IMG/VR virus record: IMGVR_UViG_3300050014_000540 | Location: 1-26,217 of that record | From: a virus | Reading direction: 5' to 3' (one strand) | DNA: 26,217 bases | Shown: one piece after another, positions 20,711 to 26,217 of the stretch | Position numbering within the stretch: position 1 is the first letter of the stretch | Layout of the letters: every line of letters begins with the position of its first letter | Translations under genes and position numbers: made by a program | Notes under the pieces: model-generated | The model's database searches: none | The model's input: only the letters and a program-made list of their open reading frames with translations | What the model was told of the DNA's origin: nothing

Positions 20711-20848
20711 ATAAAAGAATCTAAAATAACATTGAACGTGAAAAAGGATCTAAAAGTATATATCCCAAAGAATATTCTAAGGGCTATTAATGCCAAAGAA
20801 GGGGACTGGATAGATATAATAGTTAAAAAGGGTGGTAATGATGAATAA
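20711..20848 (+). CDS. AbrB-like DNA-binding protein, apparent ATA start
   Basis: A 45-residue frame: IKESKITLNVKKDLKVYIPK followed by NILRAINAKEGDWID and IIVKKGGNDE. It has the AbrB/MazE hairpin pattern and is paralogous to the frame at 9792-9923. No ATG, GTG or TTG exists between the upstream in-frame TGA (20687-20689) and ATA 20711. GGATGTGAT, one mismatch from the ideal GGAGGTGAT, lies 3 nt before ATA, the normal spacing here. A TTG at 20732 would remove the first beta strand. The gene overlaps the following ORF by 8 nt, so translation is coupled. It is likely an autoregulator of the cassette; no toxin partner is recognisable. Confidence 0.68.
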   Translation: MKESKITLNVKKDLKVYIPKNILRAINAKEGDWIDIIVKKGGNDE

Positions 20849-21029
20849 AGTTGATATGGAAAAAATGAAAGATTGTTTGATAGATAAAATTAATCGTATG
20901 TATGAATCAGATCCAAAACACTTCCATATTTCATTTAATAATAATTATCCTTCTGGAAGTTTCTGGTGTGTAGTTACTAATGATAAATATAAACAAAAGA
21001 ACTTAGAACAAATTTTAGGTTTTGATTAA
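20841..21029 (+). CDS. Hypothetical moron protein, 62 aa
   Basis: Starts at the ATG at 20841 (a second ATG at 20838 is equally possible), behind GGGTGGT and overlapping the AbrB-like gene. The product MNKVDMEKMKDCLIDKINRM is helical at first, followed by FHISFNNNYPSGSFWCVVTND, a strand-turn-strand part, and a short basic helix. No family is recognised. Position after an AbrB-like gene allows a toxin or regulated effector role, but nothing in the sequence shows this. Confidence 0.6.
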   Translation: MNKVDMEKMKDCLIDKINRMYESDPKHFHISFNNNYPSGSFWCVVTNDKYKQKNLEQILGFD

Positions 21030-21030
21030 C

Positions 21031-21180
21031 ATGATTGATGAAACTGAACTTGTAAATTATTTAAAACGTCAAAGAGTTAGATTTTATGCAGAAAGGAATA
21101 TGGATCATTTTATGCCTATTATTGGTTTGTTTGATGAAATTTTGGAGATAATAAATAAGAGTAAAATTGGGGATGATTAA
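21031..21180 (+). CDS. Hypothetical moron protein, 49 aa
   Basis: A frame from the ATG at 21031, 1 nt after the previous stop, to the TAA abutting the next ATG. The product is helical: DETELVNYLKRQRVRFYAER, then PIIGLFDEILEIINKSK. It looks like a two-helix hairpin. An upstream ribosome binding site is poor (only the AT-rich end of the previous gene), so translation is probably coupled. No family is recognised. Confidence 0.5.
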   Translation: MIDETELVNYLKRQRVRFYAERNMDHFMPIIGLFDEILEIINKSKIGDD

Positions 21181-21393
21181 ATGGATTTTAAATTAGATTG
21201 GTATCGTGAGGCAGAGAGTAAGGAAACTCATGTAGGTATTAGAATAATGTTTACTGACTTAGATTTAAATAAATTACCTAAAAGTGATTTTGATAGATTA
21301 ATACATACGGAAACTGAAAAAAAAGATTCTAATAAACTGTTAGAATTGGCACATTTTCTTAGGAAATTAGAAGCGATAAATGAAGGTGATTAA
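21181..21393 (+). CDS. Hypothetical moron protein, 70 aa
   Basis: The ATG at 21181 directly follows the preceding TAA, with GGGGATGAT just upstream as ribosome binding site. The product has a beta-rich opening (DFKLDWYREAESKETHVGIR), a middle FTDLDLNKLPKSDFDRL, and a helical end KLLELAHFLRKLEAINEGD. Its length and strict junctions fit a real operon gene, but I recognise no family. Confidence 0.6.
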   Translation: MDFKLDWYREAESKETHVGIRIMFTDLDLNKLPKSDFDRLIHTETEKKDSNKLLELAHFLRKLEAINEGD

Positions 21394-21633
21394 ATGAGTG
21401 AAGTAGATTGGGAACAATATACTGAAATAAGTAAAGAATTAAATGAAATATTACAAAATCATGAATGGAATATATTTTATGATGCACTAAAAAGACAAAT
21501 CCAAATGATGGATTTTGTTGTAGAACAACATAACAAAAAACATAATAACCCTGTAAAAGTAAAACCTGTTGGTGATGCATCTGGAACAATGCATATTGAA
21601 AAACAGATGAGTGATGTAAAAAAATATAGATAA
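21394..21633 (+). CDS. Hypothetical moron protein, 79 aa
   Basis: The ATG at 21394 abuts the previous TAA; GAAGGTGAT lies at ideal distance inside the gene before. The product is helical and hydrophilic (EQYTEISKELNEILQNHEWN, then DALKRQIQMMDFVVEQHNKK), with a flexible end. It is the last gene of cassette C and ends 14 nt before the convergent end of a minus-strand gene. No family is recognised. Confidence 0.6.
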   Translation: MSEVDWEQYTEISKELNEILQNHEWNIFYDALKRQIQMMDFVVEQHNKKHNNPVKVKPVGDASGTMHIEKQMSDVKKYR

Positions 21634-21643
21634 GAATGTAATA

Positions 21644-21671
21644 GAATTTAATTCAATTTTTCCATCTTTTT
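21644..21671. terminator. Convergent gene end: short palindrome and T-tracts
   Basis: Between the + strand cassette C and the minus-strand 47-aa gene lies the palindrome GAATTTAATTC followed on the + strand by T5 runs at 21656-21660 and 21667-21671. T-tracts suffice as archaeal terminators, so this may end the cassette transcript. Weak evidence. Confidence 0.3.
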
Positions 21672-21791
21672 ACTTAACAATTCCATTTTATCAAGACATG
21701 ATTGTAACTCAGCACTTGTTTCCGTCTTCTTAGCACGATCCATTAATTTACTCATTTCTAACATTAATTTTAATTTCTTCAAAGATTTCAT
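21648..21791 (-). CDS. Small coiled-coil head-operon protein, 47 aa
   Basis: The ATG at 21791 lies 6 nt behind GAGGTGAT, which spans the stop of the MuF-like gene. The product MKSLKKLKLMLEMSKLMDRA and CLDKMELLSKKMEKLN is almost entirely amphipathic helix with heptad-like Leu/Met spacing, so a small coiled coil is likely. It lies between the minor head protein and the protease-scaffold, interrupted only by cassette C. A role in procapsid assembly is possible; no family is recognised. Confidence 0.6.
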   Translation of the reverse strand: MKSLKKLKLMLEMSKLMDRAKKTETSAELQSCLDKMELLSKKMEKLN

Positions 21792-21804
21792 AAACAAATC
21801 ACCT

Positions 21805-22692
21805 CTAAACTTCTATAACAGGTGTTTCACCTTGTAATACAAGATTAACATAGGTGTCTGGGTCTATTGCACCTTCAATATTAGGGGAATCTGCAGGACT
21901 GTAAGTGCAGACACAATTGGGATGAGCGGGTAATTCAGGCATATTAGGATCATTTATATCATATGGATTGCCATCTGGAAAATCAGCACATTCATCGTCT
22001 GGGTCACCTATAAGTATATCTACTTTTTCAACTCCATATTGCTGGTAAGACATAAGATGTCCTTGATTCATAGCCCTCATGGACTCGGTACGGGCTGTGG
22101 ATTGGGCACGTACTTCAGAGCTTATCATACGTCCATCAACTGTTTTTAATGGTTGTATTAATATCTCCTTAGCAATGCTTTGAACACTGTCGCCACGTGC
22201 TGTTCCTTGCCAGACAGCTTCACGTATATTGTTTTGATGATTTTGGCTTAGATTTCGTATTAAATCAAAATTATAATTCTTTAATGTATACAGTGCATGT
22301 TTGTCGGATTCTCCAAAAAAGGATGCTACCTTCATTTCATTGAAACCAGATGTTTTACCTACATTATAGAATCCTTCAATATGTTTTTCCATACTTGGAA
22401 CACTATCATATAGTATCTTGTTTAGTTCGGGTTGTATTGTATCAAAGAAGGTATAACGGTCTTTAAGCATTCCCTCCCAATCTTTAACATGATTACTTAC
22501 CATTGTGGCTTGTTCTGTGAGGACATTGTTAATGGTTTTAGTGTAAGCTTTTTCACCTTTGATTAATTTAGGATTAACGGCTTTGATAGAATAATAATCA
22601 TAATGGTTGTGATGTTCTGTACCTTTTAATTCTAATATAGCTTTGTCTGTTAAGGCGTTAATGTTATTGAGTAGATTTAATCTCGGTTTCAT
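21805..22692 (-). CDS. Minor head protein, MuF-like
   Basis: A 295-aa protein with the phage Mu gpF-like C-terminal signature: AQSTARTESMRAMNQGHLM around 200-218, YGVEKVDILIGDPDDECADF, then ELPAHPNCVC near 255-264. Its helical N-terminus would contact the portal. In Mu and SPP1 relatives these proteins sit inside the head at the portal and are injected or aid head assembly. The gene overlaps the portal 3' end by 29 nt, and its AAGGAGG site lies within the portal gene. No extra toxin domain is fused, unlike in some MuF proteins. Confidence 0.88.
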   Translation of the reverse strand: MKPRLNLLNNINALTDKAILELKGTEHHNHYDYYSIKAVNPKLIKGEKAYTKTINNVLTEQATMVSNHVKDWEGMLKDRYTFFDTIQPELNKILYDSVPSMEKHIEGFYNVGKTSGFNEMKVASFFGESDKHALYTLKNYNFDLIRNLSQNHQNNIREAVWQGTARGDSVQSIAKEILIQPLKTVDGRMISSEVRAQSTARTESMRAMNQGHLMSYQQYGVEKVDILIGDPDDECADFPDGNPYDINDPNMPELPAHPNCVCTYSPADSPNIEGAIDPDTYVNLVLQGETPVIEV

Positions 22693-24262
22693 AGGATTTC
22701 ACAGCCTCCTTAACACCAACTTTTAAATCTTCTAATACCTTAACAACATTATTAACCTCTGCGGGTTGTATATCTAAGGTAATAGGACTATTATTAACAT
22801 AATAAGCATTTAATGCAGGATGTGTTTTCATCTCTTCAGATATGGTAAACCCACGTTTAGCCGCCCACTTATTTATTATATCCACTGGTCTTGCACCAGC
22901 TATCATAAATAAACCTTGATCAATTCTAAAGTCTTGTTCATCGTCATCAGTGTCTATCTCTTTTAATTTAAAACTCCAATCCTTAAATCCAAAGCCAGTA
23001 TCAGCCCAGATTATATGTTTATTAATCAAAGCTTCCCATCTACGCTGTCTAGGAGTAACAACACGATTCTTATAATTCTTATTACTTTGTTGAGCAGTAT
23101 CCCCACCCAATGTTCCTGTGAGAATAACCCCTATCTGATGAGGATCCATACGGTGACTTGCAAGGATTTCATTACGATTAGCTTCACGATAGAATCTGAA
23201 ACTACTATCTTTGATTTCAACGGATAACTTTTCGAAACGAACTTCAACTTTAATTTCATTGTTATCGTTTGGTAGCATTAATATCATACCGCTACCGGGT
23301 TCTCCAATGGTTTTCTTAAATTTATCTTCTATTGCTTTTTGAAGTACAGATGTTCCTTTTATTGGATTTCCATCATTATCTTTTACGGCTTCGTCTTTAA
23401 AATCACCTGTGATGAATATGGCGTAGGCGGGTAGTCCAAAGTTTTTAAACCATACTAGATTGTAATCTACAGCACTCTGGTCTCCTATCATTGTACGAAT
23501 AGCGGGGATATAATCGGGTGTGCCATAGTAACCTGTTTTAGATGTGTAATTGTAATCATAGATTAGGTCATTAGCTAATTGTTCTGGTGGTAATTGGTTT
23601 TCACGTGGTAATATTTCCCCTGTTTCAGCGTGTACATCAAATGGTTTATCATTAGCGTCGGTTTCATCGATATATTTGAACCATCTTCGGTTGATCCCAT
23701 CCCATGTTTGCATGAAACGGTTCTTTTCCATGTGGATACGTATGGTATGTCCGTGGATATGTTCTAATCTTTTGGGTTTCCCTGTGGATAAGCCGCCTTC
23801 ACGTATAAGTTCTAAACATCCATATCCTATCTGTTCTTCATCTTCTGCTGCTCGGTTTAAAACTTCACTTAGTAATGGTTTACAGTTATTAAAGAACTCA
23901 TTTAAAGCCATTTCCTCTTTGGGTGAGGGTTTGTCGACTAATGGTTCTAATCTCCAGCCTAACCCTGCGACATCAACAGCTTTGGTCTTTACTGAACTGC
24001 TATGGTAGGTGTTTAAGTCGGTAAGACTTGCCAATAATAGTGGATTAAAGGGTGGTTCAATTAGTCCGTACATACCATAATTTGTATTTAATACTTCTGG
24101 AGTTTGTTTACTGTTTTCATTTGCATTGCTTTTTTCTGCTGAAACTTTTATCTGGAATGGATCCTTTTCATCTTGGTAGTTGGTTTTGATAGCATATTGA
24201 TCCAAAGTTTCTTTTAGTACAACAGCTCCTCCTTTGGTTGCAAATGCAAATGGCTCGTTCAT
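22664..24262 (-). CDS. Portal protein (PBSX/HK97-like)
   Basis: A 532-aa portal protein. After a variable N-terminus come the family segments: YHSSSVKTKAVDVAGLGWRL at about 86-105, EDEEQIGYGCLELIRE near 139-154, the wing with LEHIHGHTIRIHMEK, IYDYNYTSKTGYYGTPDYIP, NLVWFKNFGLPAYAIFITG, and the C-terminal HRMDPHQIGVILTGTLGGDT. Length and order fit the PBSX-type portal family. It forms the dodecameric DNA channel at one vertex and binds the terminase. The start at 24262 has AAAAGGAG upstream. Confidence 0.92.
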   Translation of the reverse strand: MNEPFAFATKGGAVVLKETLDQYAIKTNYQDEKDPFQIKVSAEKSNANENSKQTPEVLNTNYGMYGLIEPPFNPLLLASLTDLNTYHSSSVKTKAVDVAGLGWRLEPLVDKPSPKEEMALNEFFNNCKPLLSEVLNRAAEDEEQIGYGCLELIREGGLSTGKPKRLEHIHGHTIRIHMEKNRFMQTWDGINRRWFKYIDETDANDKPFDVHAETGEILPRENQLPPEQLANDLIYDYNYTSKTGYYGTPDYIPAIRTMIGDQSAVDYNLVWFKNFGLPAYAIFITGDFKDEAVKDNDGNPIKGTSVLQKAIEDKFKKTIGEPGSGMILMLPNDNNEIKVEVRFEKLSVEIKDSSFRFYREANRNEILASHRMDPHQIGVILTGTLGGDTAQQSNKNYKNRVVTPRQRRWEALINKHIIWADTGFGFKDWSFKLKEIDTDDDEQDFRIDQGLFMIAGARPVDIINKWAAKRGFTISEEMKTHPALNAYYVNNSPITLDIQPAEVNNVVKVLEDLKVGVKEAVKSYETEIKSTQ

Positions 24263-24296
24263 AAGACTCTAAACTCCTTTTAAACTATTATTAATA

Positions 24297-25667
24297 TTAA
24301 ACATATACACTAGCACCTTTCTTTCTAAGTTTGTTATATCCGTAAGCAATAGCATCTATAATATCATCATGTGTTCCTTCAGGGAATGATTTAAATTCCC
24401 TATTAACCGCATCAATGATTTTGTTATCAGTTATATCTAAAAAGAAGAGTTCATCATTTAATCCGTTCTTTAATGGTGTTGCACGGTCTGGTTTACTAGT
24501 AATGGCTTTGGATCGTCTTACACGATACCCTTCTAATTGCATCTTCCATTCATCAAATAATAAACTACCTGCTGCAGCTACACCCGTTTCTATTAATATT
24601 ATAACATTAGGTCCATCTTTTCCAGCGGTGTCTAATACTGTTCTCTTTGTTAGGTTATCAAATTGACCACGTACTATATCAATTACTCCAATACGGTCTA
24701 AGGATGTTCGTATCATTTTAACACCAACAGTACTATCAGAGTGTAGAGATGCTCCTTTGCTTATATCCCAGCTTCGTACTGTTTGGGTTATCGTTTCATC
24801 CTTTTTTAAACATGTATATTGTAGTTTGTCAGTATCAAAGAAGTCAGATGTTTCATCTAATGGTTTTTGTTGAAATATTGCACTAAATAGTCGTTCTTTC
24901 ATTATTTCTAATTTTTTATTTAAATCTTTTAAGGTGTATTGTTCAGGCCATAAGGGTTTACCATCTTCTAATATGGCAGGGAATGTGATAAATTTGAAAT
25001 CTTCTTTTAATTCTTCTTTGAAGTATCCTATAAGGTCTTGACTATGCCATCTTGTGTGTAATACTAATAGTTTGGTGTGTGGTTCTATTCTTTGAATGAT
25101 TATACGTAAGAACCAGTCTATCTTCTTTTGTAGTGCTGTTGGTGTTAGTTCGTCTTCTTCGCCTTTGTATGGGTCGTCTATGATGATATAGTCTGCGTCT
25201 TGTCCTGTTATTGAACCCGATGCACCGGTAAGTCTAATTGAACCATTGTATAGTTTACCTTGTTTATCACAGAACTTTAAATGTGTACTGCTATGTTTAA
25301 CATCAGATAGGTAAACATTAAAACGTGGTCCATGTTTGATAATCAATTCACGTATGTCTATACCAAACTTTTCAGCTAATTCTTTTGTATTAGTAACAAT
25401 GAGAATGTTTAAATCATGATTCTGGAATATAAGCCATAATGGATATGCTAATGTAATCATACTAGACTTTGAATGTCTAGGAGGCATACTTACTGCTAAA
25501 TGTTTATCTAACTTACCAAGTTTTAAAGCCATTAAATGTCTTGATAACTTCTTGATATGTTTTGCAGGTTTACTCTTAACTCCAAACTTTTCCTGTGCTA
25601 CAAATAAACGATAAAAGAGGTATAAATCATTTAAGAAGCGTGGATCCAACTCTTCATTTGTCATCAT
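24297..25667 (-). CDS. terL: Terminase large subunit
   Basis: A 456-aa two-domain packaging motor. The N-terminal ATPase has Walker A MPPRHSKSS near residues 60-68 and Walker B ADYIIIDDPY near 158-167. The C-terminal RNase H-like nuclease has a first acidic strand WDISKGASLHSDSTVG, a VIILIETGVAAAGSLLFDEW part, and HDDIIDAIAYGY near the end. All expected metal and ATP residues are present, so it looks intact. It cuts and pumps DNA at the portal. The gene overlaps terS by 14 nt. Two adjacent ATGs (25667, 25664) both follow GAAGGAT; either may be used. Confidence 0.95.
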   Translation of the reverse strand: MMTNEELDPRFLNDLYLFYRLFVAQEKFGVKSKPAKHIKKLSRHLMALKLGKLDKHLAVSMPPRHSKSSMITLAYPLWLIFQNHDLNILIVTNTKELAEKFGIDIRELIIKHGPRFNVYLSDVKHSSTHLKFCDKQGKLYNGSIRLTGASGSITGQDADYIIIDDPYKGEEDELTPTALQKKIDWFLRIIIQRIEPHTKLLVLHTRWHSQDLIGYFKEELKEDFKFITFPAILEDGKPLWPEQYTLKDLNKKLEIMKERLFSAIFQQKPLDETSDFFDTDKLQYTCLKKDETITQTVRSWDISKGASLHSDSTVGVKMIRTSLDRIGVIDIVRGQFDNLTKRTVLDTAGKDGPNVIILIETGVAAAGSLLFDEWKMQLEGYRVRRSKAITSKPDRATPLKNGLNDELFFLDITDNKIIDAVNREFKSFPEGTHDDIIDAIAYGYNKLRKKGASVYV

Positions 25668-26154
25668 ATCCTTCTTCTTCTAATATTTGGTTCTGATTAT
25701 TATTCTTAAAATTAATATCATGTTTCTGTGAACTATCTTCTTTGATATGTTCTGTTGGTTCACCCAATTCGAGTTTTCCCATCTTTTGGAAAACTGATAA
25801 GGCATTAGTAATCTTTTGATATTCATGATTAGATAAGTCTTTATCTTTTAAACGATTAAATCCATCATCTATACCATAATCTACAACATTTAAAATCTTA
25901 TTACTAAATTCTGCTGACTTACCAACAAGTAATTTAAGTTTAGACTCTTCAAGTGTTTGTCCTTTTTTTGTCCTATATATGTCCCTTTCTTGAGACCAAT
26001 TCTCTTCATCATTAGAAGATCTATTACGGATTGTTTTATATGCACATCCATGACGTTCTGCTAGTTCTTTTAATGTTGGACATATTAAGTTACCTTCTTC
26101 ATCTGTGTATCCTTGCACAAACTCTGATTTGATAACAACCCAATCAAATGCCAT
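25654..26154 (-). CDS. terS: Terminase small subunit
   Basis: A 166-aa protein in the expected place upstream of terL. Residues 20-50 have a helix-turn-helix pattern (LKELAERHGCAYKTIRNRSS) as in XtmA-like small terminases, which bind the packaging site. A helical oligomerisation part follows (KLKLLVGKSAEFSNKILNVV), with a charged Asn/Gln-rich end. The ribosome binding site (GAAGGA) is ordinary. Confidence 0.82.
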   Translation of the reverse strand: MAFDWVVIKSEFVQGYTDEEGNLICPTLKELAERHGCAYKTIRNRSSNDEENWSQERDIYRTKKGQTLEESKLKLLVGKSAEFSNKILNVVDYGIDDGFNRLKDKDLSNHEYQKITNALSVFQKMGKLELGEPTEHIKEDSSQKHDINFKNNNQNQILEEEGYDDK

Positions 26155-26179
26155 TGTGTATTCCTTCTTTTATGTTAAT

Positions 26180-26217
26180 TTATAGTTCTGCTATTCGATT
26201 CATGTCCTCTTCTTTTG
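26180..26217 (-). CDS. C-terminal fragment of an upstream gene (partial)
   Basis: One minus-strand frame, KEEDMNRIAEL, is open from the right edge to a TAA at 26182-26180, 25 nt before terS. It may be the end of another late or regulatory gene, but only about a dozen codons are visible. Confidence 0.3.
   Translation of the reverse strand, partial: KEEDMNRIAEL

Noticed and set aside
9740-21633. Classic type II toxin-antitoxin modules led by the AbrB-like genes
   Set aside because: The following genes show no MazF, PemK, VapC PIN or RelE pattern; one is a lipoprotein. Kept only as AbrB-led cassettes of unknown role.
1-26217. CRISPR array, insertion sequence or inverted terminal repeats
   Set aside because: No regularly spaced direct repeats, transposase motifs or matched ends were seen by eye.
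1-26217. Gene transfer agent or contractile injection system rather than virus
   Set aside because: Complete terminase, portal, capsid and tail genes rule out a headless injection system. A gene transfer agent cannot be excluded from structure genes alone, but independent moron cassettes fit a virus better.

Overview
This window is the late (structural) module of a head-tail virus or provirus with a contractile tail. The likely host is a methanogenic archaeon of the order Methanobacteriales. Three things point there. The DNA is AT-rich, with archaeal TATA-like boxes and strong GGAGGTGAT-type ribosome binding sites. One baseplate protein ends in a papain/transglutaminase-type domain with a Cys-His-Asp triad, preceded by a four-cysteine zinc-ribbon-like segment, which is the architecture of pseudomurein endoisopeptidases and related methanobacterial surface proteins; pseudomurein occurs only in Methanobacteriales and Methanopyrus. 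A second baseplate protein starts with a segment that resembles a pseudomurein-binding repeat. The genus cannot be fixed from the sequence (Methanobrevibacter- or Methanosphaera-like is a guess). No integrase, replication gene, att site, host gene or virus end is visible, so provirus versus free virus is undecided.

Layout, reading the minus strand from right to left, the direction of late transcription. Packaging and head: small terminase (26154), large terminase, portal, MuF-type minor head protein, a 47-aa coiled-coil protein, a protease-scaffold fusion with a probable nested scaffold start, major capsid protein with its own promoter, and a head fibre/decoration protein. Neck: connector, HK97 gp10-like protein, tail terminator, and a 71-aa protein. 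Tail: sheath, tube, a 51-nt tRNA-like element, a 23-aa leader peptide, the tail assembly chaperone with a probable -1 frameshift extension, and the tape measure. Baseplate: a wall-binding/hub-associated protein, an 802-aa hub-lysin fusion, a small OB-fold spike, a gp25-like wedge, baseplate J, and a gpI-like wedge fused to a TIM-barrel-like domain and a chitobiase-C-like domain. Host recognition: five small proteins and a pectin-lyase-fold fibre that runs off the left edge.

Three cassettes on the opposite (+) strand interrupt this operon at about 9.75-10.36 kb, 12.75-13.06 kb and 20.69-21.63 kb. Each has its own AT-rich promoter region, shared back-to-back with the late gene that reads leftward. 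They look like morons (extra genes expressed independently of lytic growth). Two begin with paralogous AbrB-like DNA-binding proteins that have no convincing ATG/GTG/TTG start and instead place ATT or ATA at the right distance from a Shine-Dalgarno sequence. The cargo includes a lipoprotein (candidate superinfection exclusion factor), a DUF1737-like protein, a probably frameshifted antitoxin-like gene, and four unknown small proteins.

Functionally, the terminase fills a protease-matured HK97-type capsid, and the neck joins it to a sheath-and-tube tail. The baseplate carries wall-binding or carbohydrate-acting domains on the wedge and hub, and a pseudomurein peptide-cleaving domain at the tip. 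The points most worth following up are the tail-tip lysin architecture, the paralogous barrels on two baseplate proteins, the tRNA-like minihelix between tail genes, the tightly constrained -1 frameshift, the nested scaffold, and the AbrB-led moron cassettes. All identifications come from reading motifs by eye; no database search was run.
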